This document shows, piece by piece, positions 1-7,279 of a DNA stretch of 64,000 bases. The first letter of the stretch is position 1; the number at the start of each line of letters is the position of its first letter. The notes beneath the pieces were generated by a model. The model worked only from the letters and a program-made list of their open reading frames with translations, searched no databases and was not told the DNA's origin. The position numbers and the translations under genes were made by a program. The stretch comes from Bradyrhizobium sp. BR13661 (GTDB lineage: Bacteria; Pseudomonadota; Alphaproteobacteria; Rhizobiales; Xanthobacteraceae): positions 46,416 to 110,415 of the forward strand of contig NZ_JARXWB010000028.1 in assembly GCF_029892425.1 (NCBI RefSeq), in the 5' to 3' direction.

Positions 1-129
1 GGGTCGCGACTCGCGTCACCAAGCCCCTGCCGAAGCGTTAAGCAAGGGATGACGCTTTTTCACACCTTACGCGGCGGTTCAAACTAGCCCACTATTGAGG
101 CAGTTCATCCCATGCCAGCGCATTAGCGA

Positions 130-1701
130 ATGTTAGATCCGACGCCTAACGGCCTGCATTCAGGCGAGTCCCCGTTGCTTCAAACGGTCGGGCTCACCAA
201 ACGCTATGGGGATTTCCTCGCCAACGATTCCATCGATATCGACATCTGGCCGAAGGAAATTCACGCCCTTCTCGGCGAGAACGGCGCCGGCAAGTCGACG
301 TTGGTGAAGGCGATCTATGGGTTGATCCAGCCCTCCGCCGGCGAAATCCGCTGGCAGGGCGAACGAATCGTGCTGTCCGGTCCCTCCGAAGCGCGCAGCC
401 GCGGCATCGGCATGGTGTTCCAGCACTTCTCGCTGTTCGACAATCTCACCGTCGCCGAGAATGTCGCGCTCGGCCTCGACGGCAAGGAATCCTTCAAGGA
501 CATGTCGGCGCGACTGGAGCAGGTGTCGAAGACCTATGGCCTGCCGCTCGATCCCAAGCGCGAGGTCTGGCAACTGTCCGTCGGCGAACGCCAGCGCATC
601 GAGATCGTCCGGGCGCTGATGCAGGATCCGAAATTCCTGATCCTGGACGAGCCGACCGCGGTGCTGACGCCGCAGGAAGCCGACCAGCTCTTCATCGTCC
701 TTGAGCGGCTCAAGGCCGAAGGCCGCGCCATCCTCTACATCAGCCACAAGCTCGAGGAAGTGAAACGCCTCTGCGATACCGCCACGATCTTGCGCGGCGG
801 CAAGAAGATCCAGACCTGCAATCCCCGGCAGGAGACCGCCGCCTCGCTCGCACGCATGATGGTCGGTGGCGAGATCAAGGAAGTGAAGGCGGCCGCCGGG
901 CGGCAGACCACGATCCCGCGGCTCGTCGTCAACGATCTCTCGCTCGCGCCGGACGAGGCACACGGGGTGCGGCTCGAGCACATCTCGTTCGAGCTGAAGG
1001 GCGGCGAAATTCTCGGCATTGCCGGCGTCGCCGGCAACGGCCAGGACGAACTCTTTGCCGCACTGTCCGGCGAGCGGCTGTCGAGGGATCCCGGCACTGT
1101 CGTGATCGAAGGCATCGCCGCCGGCCACCTCTCGATCACCAAGCGGCGCAAGCTCGGTGCCGCCTTCGTGCCCGAAGAGCGGCTCGGCCACGGCACCGCG
1201 CCGCGCATGAAGCTGTCGGAGAACGCGCTGCTGACCGGACACGCCGCCAGCGGCATGGTCAATCACGGCTTCATCGACACCGCGGCCACGCTGAACACCG
1301 TGGACAAGGCGACCGAGACCTTCGACGTGCGCAAGGCGAAGCGCGACCCGGAAGCGGCCTCCCTCTCGGGCGGCAATCTGCAAAAATTCATCGTCGGCCG
1401 CGAGATCTTGCGCAACCCGGCCGTGCTGGTGGTGAGCCAACCGACCTGGGGCGTCGATGCTGGAGCGGCCGCCGTCATCCGCCAGGCGCTGCTTGACCTG
1501 GCGACCGCGGGTGCTGCGGTGCTCGTCACCAGCCAGGATCTCGACGAGCTCGCTGAGATCGCCGACCGCATCGCCGTGATGTTCCACGGCCGGCTGTCCG
1601 CTCCGCTCGCTGCAAGCGAAGCGACGCGCGAGAAGCTCGGCCTGCTCATGGGCGGCAGCAGCCTGGAGCCCGAGGAGGCCGCGCATGCAGTTGGTGCTTG
1701 A
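130..1701 (+). CDS. ABC transporter ATPase, BMP/purine-nucleoside type (two fused ATPase domains)
   Basis: Energises import of a purine nucleoside or nucleobase through the two permeases that follow. It has 523 aa with two ATP-binding halves, like YufO/NupO and sugar ATPases. The first half has Walker A GENGAGKST (residues 49-57), signature LSVGERQ and Walker B LILDEPTA. The second half has a degenerate P-loop (GVAGNGQ) but an intact signature LSGGNLQK, the asymmetry usual in this family. The next permease starts 17 nt before its stop, so the two are co-transcribed. The ATG at 130 is the first usable start; the one at 112 runs into a stop. The purine assignment is inferred from the catabolic genes downstream. 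Confidence 0.9.
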   Translation: MLDPTPNGLHSGESPLLQTVGLTKRYGDFLANDSIDIDIWPKEIHALLGENGAGKSTLVKAIYGLIQPSAGEIRWQGERIVLSGPSEARSRGIGMVFQHFSLFDNLTVAENVALGLDGKESFKDMSARLEQVSKTYGLPLDPKREVWQLSVGERQRIEIVRALMQDPKFLILDEPTAVLTPQEADQLFIVLERLKAEGRAILYISHKLEEVKRLCDTATILRGGKKIQTCNPRQETAASLARMMVGGEIKEVKAAAGRQTTIPRLVVNDLSLAPDEAHGVRLEHISFELKGGEILGIAGVAGNGQDELFAALSGERLSRDPGTVVIEGIAAGHLSITKRRKLGAAFVPEERLGHGTAPRMKLSENALLTGHAASGMVNHGFIDTAATLNTVDKATETFDVRKAKRDPEAASLSGGNLQKFIVGREILRNPAVLVVSQPTWGVDAGAAAVIRQALLDLATAGAAVLVTSQDLDELAEIADRIAVMFHGRLSAPLAASEATREKLGLLMGGSSLEPEEAAHAVGA

Positions 1702-2776
1702 GAAGCGCGCCGAGCGCTCCAACACGATTGCGCTGGTCTCGCCGCTGATCGCGATCGGCCTGACGATCGTGACCATGACCATCCTGTTCGCGATCATCGG
1801 CAAGAATCCGCTGCTCGCGCTGCATGCCTATTTCATCGCGCCCCTGACCGACGGTTATTCGCTGCAGGAGATCGCGGTGAAGGCGACGCCGCTGGTCATG
1901 ATCGCGATCGGGCTGTCGCTCTGCTATCTCGCCAACGCCTGGAACATCGGCGCCGAGGGGCAATTCCTGATCGGCGCGGTCGCCGGAAGCTGGATCGCGG
2001 TCAAGACGCAAGGCACCGACGCCGGCGCCTGGGTGCTGCCGGCGATGCTCGTGCTCGCGGCCGCCGCGGGCGCGCTCTATGCGCTGATCCCGGCGATCTG
2101 CAAGGTGAAGTTCGGCGCCAGCGAGATCCTCACCAGCCTGATGCTGGTCTATGTCGCCGACCTCTTTCTCGACTACCTCGTACGCGGCCCCTGGCGCGAT
2201 CCGAACGGCTTCAACTTCCCGACCACGGCCGAATTCGATCCGGTGGCGACGGTGCCGCTGCTGATCGAGGGCGGGCGGCTGCATCTCGGCTCGATCATCG
2301 CGTTGCTGGTCGTGGCGGCGGCCGCGATCCTGCTCGGGCGCACCATCAAGGGCTTCGAGATCCGTGTCGTGGGTGCTGCGCCGCGCGCGGCGCGATTCGG
2401 CGGCTTCAATTCCAACCAGCTGATCATCCTGACCTTCGCGGTATCGGGCGCGCTCGCCGGTCTCGCCGGCATCATCGAGGTCGCCGGCCCCGTCGGACAT
2501 CTCCAGCCCGGCATCTCGCCCGGCTACGGTTTCACCGCGATCATCGTCGCCTTCCTCGGCCGGTTGAATCCGATTGGAATATTAATTGCAGGCTTTTTTC
2601 TCGCACTGACCTTTATCGGCGGCGAGCAGGCGCAGATCGCAATGAAGATCCCGTTGGACGTCACCAAGGTCTTCCAGGGCATCCTGCTCTTCTACGTACT
2701 CGCCTGCGATTCCCTCATTCTCTACCGCTTCAAGCTGGTGTTCCCGAACCGACAGGTGGCCCGTGGAGCTGGTTGA
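1685..2776 (+). CDS. ABC transporter permease, BMP/purine-nucleoside type (YufP-like)
   Basis: Inner-membrane permease of 363 aa with about nine or ten hydrophobic segments, in the BPD_transp_2 family (YufP/NupP, related to RbsC). The segment around NAWNIGAEGQFLIGA is characteristic of this subfamily. It overlaps the ATPase gene upstream and the second permease downstream (14 nt), as expected for subunits made in fixed ratio. Substrate is inferred from the purine-degradation genes that follow. Confidence 0.9.
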   Translation: MQLVLEKRAERSNTIALVSPLIAIGLTIVTMTILFAIIGKNPLLALHAYFIAPLTDGYSLQEIAVKATPLVMIAIGLSLCYLANAWNIGAEGQFLIGAVAGSWIAVKTQGTDAGAWVLPAMLVLAAAAGALYALIPAICKVKFGASEILTSLMLVYVADLFLDYLVRGPWRDPNGFNFPTTAEFDPVATVPLLIEGGRLHLGSIIALLVVAAAAILLGRTIKGFEIRVVGAAPRAARFGGFNSNQLIILTFAVSGALAGLAGIIEVAGPVGHLQPGISPGYGFTAIIVAFLGRLNPIGILIAGFFLALTFIGGEQAQIAMKIPLDVTKVFQGILLFYVLACDSLILYRFKLVFPNRQVARGAG

Positions 2777-3680
2777 AGCCATCATCCTGTCGGTGCTCGC
2801 CGCCTCGACGCCGCTCCTGATCGCGGCAACCGGCGAGCTCGTCACCGAGCGTTCCGGCGTGCTCAACCTCGGCGTCGAAGGCATGATGATCGTCGGCGCG
2901 GCCTGCGGCTTTGGCGGCGCGTGGCTCACTGGATCAATCTTCATCGGCGCGCTGTTCGGCATTATCGCGGGAGCGCTGATGTCGCTGATCTTCGCGTTGA
3001 TGGCGCTCGGCCTCGCCGTCAACCAGGTCGCGACGGGTCTGGCATTGACCATTCTCGGCATCGGCCTGTCCGGCCTGATCGGCGCCGGCTTCGTCGGCGA
3101 ACGCATCACGCCGGCTGCGCATCTGCACATTCCGGGCCTTACCGACATTCCGCTGATCGGTCGCGTGCTGTTCGGTGAGGACGCCTTCGTTTATTTCTCC
3201 ATCGCGCTCATCATCGGCGTCTGGTGGTTCCTGTATCGTACGCGCGCGGGATTGATCCTGCGCGCCTGCGGCGACAATCATGTCTCCGCGCATGCACTCG
3301 GTTATCCCGTGCTGCGCATCCGCACCTTCGCCGTGATGTTCGGCGGTGCCTGCGCGGGTCTTGCCGGCGCCTATCTGCCGCTCGCCTACACGCCGTTCTT
3401 TATTCCAGGCATGACCGCGGGCCGCGGCTGGATCGCGCTGGCGCTGGTCGTGTTCGCGTCGTGGCGGCCGGGCCGTCTCGTCATCGGCGCTTATCTGTTC
3501 GGCGCGGTGACGATCCTGCAACTGCATGCGCAGGGCTGGGGTGTCGGCATTCCCTCGCAATTCATGTCGGCGTTGCCTTATCTCGCGACCGTCATCGTGC
3601 TGGTCCTGCTCTCCCGCGCACGCACCGGCGGCTCGACCGCACCGGCCGCGCTCGGCACCGTGTTCGTACCTGACCGTTAG
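2763..3680 (+). CDS. ABC transporter permease, BMP/purine-nucleoside type (YufQ-like)
   Basis: Second permease of the same importer, 305 aa, with multiple hydrophobic helices and the family signature ERSGVLNLGVEGMM near residues 29-42. It starts with GTG at 2763 inside the end of the previous gene. The partner binding protein follows after a gap of about 80 nt, a larger gap than elsewhere in this operon. That gap could allow separate expression of the binding protein, which is usually needed in excess. Confidence 0.9.
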   Translation: MELVEAIILSVLAASTPLLIAATGELVTERSGVLNLGVEGMMIVGAACGFGGAWLTGSIFIGALFGIIAGALMSLIFALMALGLAVNQVATGLALTILGIGLSGLIGAGFVGERITPAAHLHIPGLTDIPLIGRVLFGEDAFVYFSIALIIGVWWFLYRTRAGLILRACGDNHVSAHALGYPVLRIRTFAVMFGGACAGLAGAYLPLAYTPFFIPGMTAGRGWIALALVVFASWRPGRLVIGAYLFGAVTILQLHAQGWGVGIPSQFMSALPYLATVIVLVLLSRARTGGSTAPAALGTVFVPDR

Positions 3681-3760
3681 AGTTTTGGTTTTTCGCAGCG
3701 TGCGCGATGGGGCGCGCAGGTTGCGGATCGTGGCTTTCCCCTGATGTTTGGAGATTGATG

Positions 3761-4837
3761 ATGAGGAAATCACTTCTTGCGCTGGCTGCCGGGCTTCTGC
3801 TTGCCGGAAGCGTCAGTGCAGCCTCCGCCGACGACAAGCTGAAAGTCGGCTTCATTTACCTCGGCCCGATCGGCGATCTCGGCTGGACCTACCAGCACGA
3901 GCTCGCGCGCCAGGCGCTGGTGAAGGAATTCGGCGACAAGATCGAGACCACCTATCTCGAAAACGTCCCCGAAGGTCCCGACGCCGAGCGCGCCATCGAG
4001 CAGCTCGTCCGCGCCGGCAACAAGCTGATCTTCACGACCTCGTTCGGCTACATGGATCCGACGCTGAAGGTTGCGAAGAAATATCCGAACGTGCATTTCG
4101 AGCACGCGACCGGCTACAAGCGCGACAAGAATATGTCGACCTATTCGTCGAAGTGGTATCAGGGCCGCTACATTCAAGGCCTGATCGCGGCCAAGATGTC
4201 GAAATCAGGCGTGCTCGGTTACATCGGCTCGTTCCCGATTCCCGAGGTCGTCTCCGGCATCAACGCGACGATGCTGGCGGCGCAGACCATCAACCCGAAC
4301 ATCAAGGTCAAGATCATCTGGGCCAACACCTGGTTCGACCCGGGTAAGGAAGCCGACGCCGCCAAGGCGCTGATCGACCAGGGTGCCGACGTGATCATGC
4401 AGCACACCGACTCGCCCGCCGCGATGCAGATCGCCAGCGAACGCGGCAAGCTCGCCTTCGGCCAGGACTCCGAGATGATCAAGTTCGGGCCCAAGACCCA
4501 GCTGACCTCGATCCTCGACACCTGGGCCCCCTACTATATCGCCCGCGTCAAGGCCGAGCTCGACGGCACCTGGAAGTCCGAAGACACCTGGGGCGGCCTC
4601 GACAGCCACATGTTCGGAATGGCGCCGTACACCAACATGCCTGACGACGTGAAGAAGATCGCCGAGGATGCCCAGGCCGCGATCACCGCGGGCACCCTGC
4701 ACCCGTTCAAGTGCCCGGTCATTGGGCAGGACGGCAAGGAGATTGAGTGCAAGGGCGGCGCCAACCTCGACGCCGGCCAGATCCTCGGCATGAATTTCTA
4801 CGTGAAGGGCATCGACGACAAGCTGCCTGGCAAGTAG
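3761..4837 (+). CDS. BMP family ABC transporter substrate-binding protein
   Basis: Periplasmic receptor of the importer, in the Bmp/PnrA family that binds purine nucleosides or related ligands. A signal peptide (MRKSLLALAAGLLLAGSVSA) is followed by the typical BMP opening KVGFIYLGPIGDLGWT. Mature length (about 335 aa) fits the family. Two adjacent ATGs occur at 3758 and 3761; GGAG at 3750-3753 is better spaced for 3761. A frame starting further upstream at 3707 would spoil the signal peptide. A strong hairpin lies beyond the stop. Confidence 0.92.
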   Translation: MRKSLLALAAGLLLAGSVSAASADDKLKVGFIYLGPIGDLGWTYQHELARQALVKEFGDKIETTYLENVPEGPDAERAIEQLVRAGNKLIFTTSFGYMDPTLKVAKKYPNVHFEHATGYKRDKNMSTYSSKWYQGRYIQGLIAAKMSKSGVLGYIGSFPIPEVVSGINATMLAAQTINPNIKVKIIWANTWFDPGKEADAAKALIDQGADVIMQHTDSPAAMQIASERGKLAFGQDSEMIKFGPKTQLTSILDTWAPYYIARVKAELDGTWKSEDTWGGLDSHMFGMAPYTNMPDDVKKIAEDAQAAITAGTLHPFKCPVIGQDGKEIECKGGANLDAGQILGMNFYVKGIDDKLPGK

Positions 4838-4886
4838 CACGCTTCTTGCATCGCCCAAATTACCTGCTCCTCCCGGAGGAGGTTCG

Positions 4887-4933
4887 GAGGGGGTGGCCAG
4901 AAGCACCCGGCACTTGTGGTCGCCCCCTCTTTT
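4887..4933. terminator. Bidirectional intrinsic terminator between convergent genes
   Basis: A 12-bp stem pairs GAGGGGGTGGCC (4887-4898) with GGTCGCCCCCTC (4918-4929), with two wobble positions, and is followed by TTTT. It sits between the plus-strand importer operon and the minus-strand deaminase gene, so it can end both. Confidence 0.7.
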
Positions 4934-4937
4934 AACT

Positions 4938-6287
4938 TTATCCCGCCTGCATCGCCCGCGCCGCGGCGCTGTGCCGGCGGATCAGGTCCGGAACATCCAG
5001 TCCCGGGATCGCGCCGTCGACGACAGCCCAGTTCCCCGCCACCATCACCCTGTCAGCCCGATGCGCCCCGCACAGAACCAGTGCGGCCAGGGGATCGCCA
5101 TGGCCGGAGAAGCGCAACTCGTCGAGCTTGAACAGCGCGAGATCGGCCGCCTTGCCGACGGCGATTTCGCCGAGTTCCGGCCGGCCGACGCAGGCCGCAG
5201 AGCCCCTGGTGGCCCAGCGCAGCGCGTCCTTGTGGCTGACCTTGGTCACGCCATAGCGCGCCCGTTGCAGCAGGAAGGCCGCGCGCACTTCCTGCATCAG
5301 GTTGGATCCATCGTTCGAAGCTGAACCGTCGACACCAATGCCGATGTCGACGCCGGCCTCTTCCATTTCGCACACCGGGCAGCAGCCGGAGGCCAGCAGC
5401 TGGTTGCTGCAGGCGCAGTGACTGATCGTAGTCCTGGCCTTGCCGAGCCGCTTCATCTCGTCCGCATTGAAGAAGATGCCATGGGCGAGCCAGGTCCGCG
5501 CGTTGAGCCAGCCGCACTGCTCGAGATAGTCGAGCGGGCGGCAGCCATACATCTGCTGGCAGAATTTGTTTTCGTCCTCGGTTTCGGCGAGATGCGTGTG
5601 CAGCCGCACGTCGAGCTTGTCGGCGAGATCGGCGGTGGCGCGCATCAGCGATGTCGTCACCGAGAACGGCGAGCACGGCGCGAGCGCAATCTGCACCATC
5701 GCATCCGCGCCGCGCTGGTGGTGCTTCGCAACCACGCGCGCGCTATCGGCGAGGATGGTATCCTCGTCCTGCACGACGCTGTCGGGCGGCAGGCCGCCGT
5801 CGCGCTGCGACAGGTTCATCGAGCCGCGCGTCAGCAGCACGCGGACGCCGAGCCGCTTTGCGACCCCGACCTCGATGTCGACGGACTCTTCGAGCCCCGC
5901 CGGGAAGACGTAATGATGGTCCGTCGTGGTGGTGCAGCCCGACAGCAGCAGTTCGGACATCGCCACGGTGACGCCGAGCTCGAGCGTATCAGGCGTCATC
6001 CTGGCCCAGACCGGATAGAGCGCCTGCAGCCAGGGAAACAGCTCGCGGTCCATCGCCGCGGGCAACGCCCGTGTCAGCGTCTGATAGAAGTGATGATGGG
6101 TGTTGATGAGGCCCGGCAGCACGACGTGCCCGCTCGCATCGAACACCGCGACATCAGCGGTCGCCGGCGTCGCGCCAGCCGGCACGAGCTCGATGATGCG
6201 GCCGTCCTTGACGACGATCCCGCGCCCGGCACCGTCGGCGAGAATGGCCAGGGGATCCCTGATCCAGATCGGCTTTGCGTCGCTCAT
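4938..6287 (-). CDS. 8-oxoguanine deaminase / guanine deaminase-like amidohydrolase
   Basis: Zinc-dependent amidohydrolase of 449 aa that probably deaminates 8-oxoguanine to urate or an aminopurine to its oxo form. Metal-site motifs are all visible: NTHHHFY (HxH of strand 1), HTHLAETEDE, SLAHGIFF-type (here WLAHGIFF), and GVDGSASND carrying the last Asp. The subfamily (AtzB/TrzA-like 8-oxoguanine deaminase) is recognised from HHHFYQTLTRA and AETEDENKF. The start at 6287 follows AGGAG; a longer frame from 6374 lacks a good site. It faces the importer operon and is divergent from the xanthine dehydrogenase genes, consistent with feeding purines into them. Confidence 0.85.
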   Translation of the reverse strand: MSDAKPIWIRDPLAILADGAGRGIVVKDGRIIELVPAGATPATADVAVFDASGHVVLPGLINTHHHFYQTLTRALPAAMDRELFPWLQALYPVWARMTPDTLELGVTVAMSELLLSGCTTTTDHHYVFPAGLEESVDIEVGVAKRLGVRVLLTRGSMNLSQRDGGLPPDSVVQDEDTILADSARVVAKHHQRGADAMVQIALAPCSPFSVTTSLMRATADLADKLDVRLHTHLAETEDENKFCQQMYGCRPLDYLEQCGWLNARTWLAHGIFFNADEMKRLGKARTTISHCACSNQLLASGCCPVCEMEEAGVDIGIGVDGSASNDGSNLMQEVRAAFLLQRARYGVTKVSHKDALRWATRGSAACVGRPELGEIAVGKAADLALFKLDELRFSGHGDPLAALVLCGAHRADRVMVAGNWAVVDGAIPGLDVPDLIRRHSAAARAMQAG

Positions 6288-6451
6288 GCGCCTGCTTCTC
6301 CTGACATCCGCTGACGGGAGGCCTGCAAGGCCAGGGCCAGCCCGCGCGCGATTACCACGACTTGTTGTTGCCACTTCTTGTTGCCACTTGGCGCTGGTCT
6401 TGCAAGACTTTCCCTCAACGCAAATCGTCAGGCGCAGGCGTTATCGCAGCC

Positions 6452-7279
6452 ATGGACTTGAATACCATCACAGCGGTCAGTCATCCGCAAACGCGCTTCG
6501 AACTGCCCGTTTGGACGCCAGGTGATGCTTGGCTCGCGGGCGGCACGTGGCTGTTCTCGGAGCCACAAGCTCACCTCACCCGGCTGATCGATCTCACCGA
6601 TCTGAAATGGCCGGCACTGACGATCACCGAGAGCCACCTCAGCATCGCCGCCACCTGCACGATCGCGCAACTCGATGCGCTGACCTGCCCGACAGACTGG
6701 CTCGCAGCACCGCTGATCAGCCAATGCTGCCGCGCCTTCCTCGCCTCCTTCAAGATCTGGAAGACGGCGACGGTCGGCGGCAATCTCTGCATGTCGCTGC
6801 CGGCAGGGCCGATGATCTCGCTCACCGCGGCGCTCGACGGCGTCTGCACCATCTGGCAGGCCGGCGGCGGCGAGCAGAGGATTCCCGTCGCCGAATTCGT
6901 CACTGGCAATCAGCGTAACCGCCTGTCGCCCGGCGATCTGCTGCGGCAGATCGACATTCCGGTCGCGGCCCTGAAGCGCCGCTCGGCATTTCGCCAGATC
7001 TCGCTCGCACCCATCGGCCGCTCCGCAGCGCTTCTGATCGGAAGCCTCGACGGCACTGGTGCGTTGAAACTGACCGTGACCGCATCGACCGTGCGCCCAG
7101 TCTTGCTGTCGTTCGCAAAGCCGCCCGACGCGAGCGCGCTTCGCACGGCCATCGCGGAGGAGATTACCGACGATCTCTATCATACCGATATTCATGGCAA
7201 GCCCCTCTGGCGCAAGCACATGACGTTGCGGCTCGCCGAGGAGATTCGCGTCGAGCTCTTGGGTGCAACGCCGTCATGA
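6452..7279 (+). CDS. Xanthine dehydrogenase FAD-binding subunit
   Basis: FAD-binding subunit (CoxM/XdhB-type, 275 aa) of a molybdenum hydroxylase oxidising hypoxanthine and xanthine to urate. The FAD-contacting segment TVGGNLCMSLPAGPM is the typical TVGGNL/IA motif, and the C-terminal CO_deh_flav_C region follows. The ATG at 6452 is preferred over a longer frame starting at 6362. Its stop overlaps the next gene's start by 4 nt (ATGA), so the two subunits are translationally coupled. Confidence 0.85.
   Translation: MDLNTITAVSHPQTRFELPVWTPGDAWLAGGTWLFSEPQAHLTRLIDLTDLKWPALTITESHLSIAATCTIAQLDALTCPTDWLAAPLISQCCRAFLASFKIWKTATVGGNLCMSLPAGPMISLTAALDGVCTIWQAGGGEQRIPVAEFVTGNQRNRLSPGDLLRQIDIPVAALKRRSAFRQISLAPIGRSAALLIGSLDGTGALKLTVTASTVRPVLLSFAKPPDASALRTAIAEEITDDLYHTDIHGKPLWRKHMTLRLAEEIRVELLGATPS

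Noticed and set aside
160..1803. Long minus-strand open frame opposite the first ABC ATPase
   Set aside because: Antisense shadow of a clearly recognised ATPase; no motif of its own.
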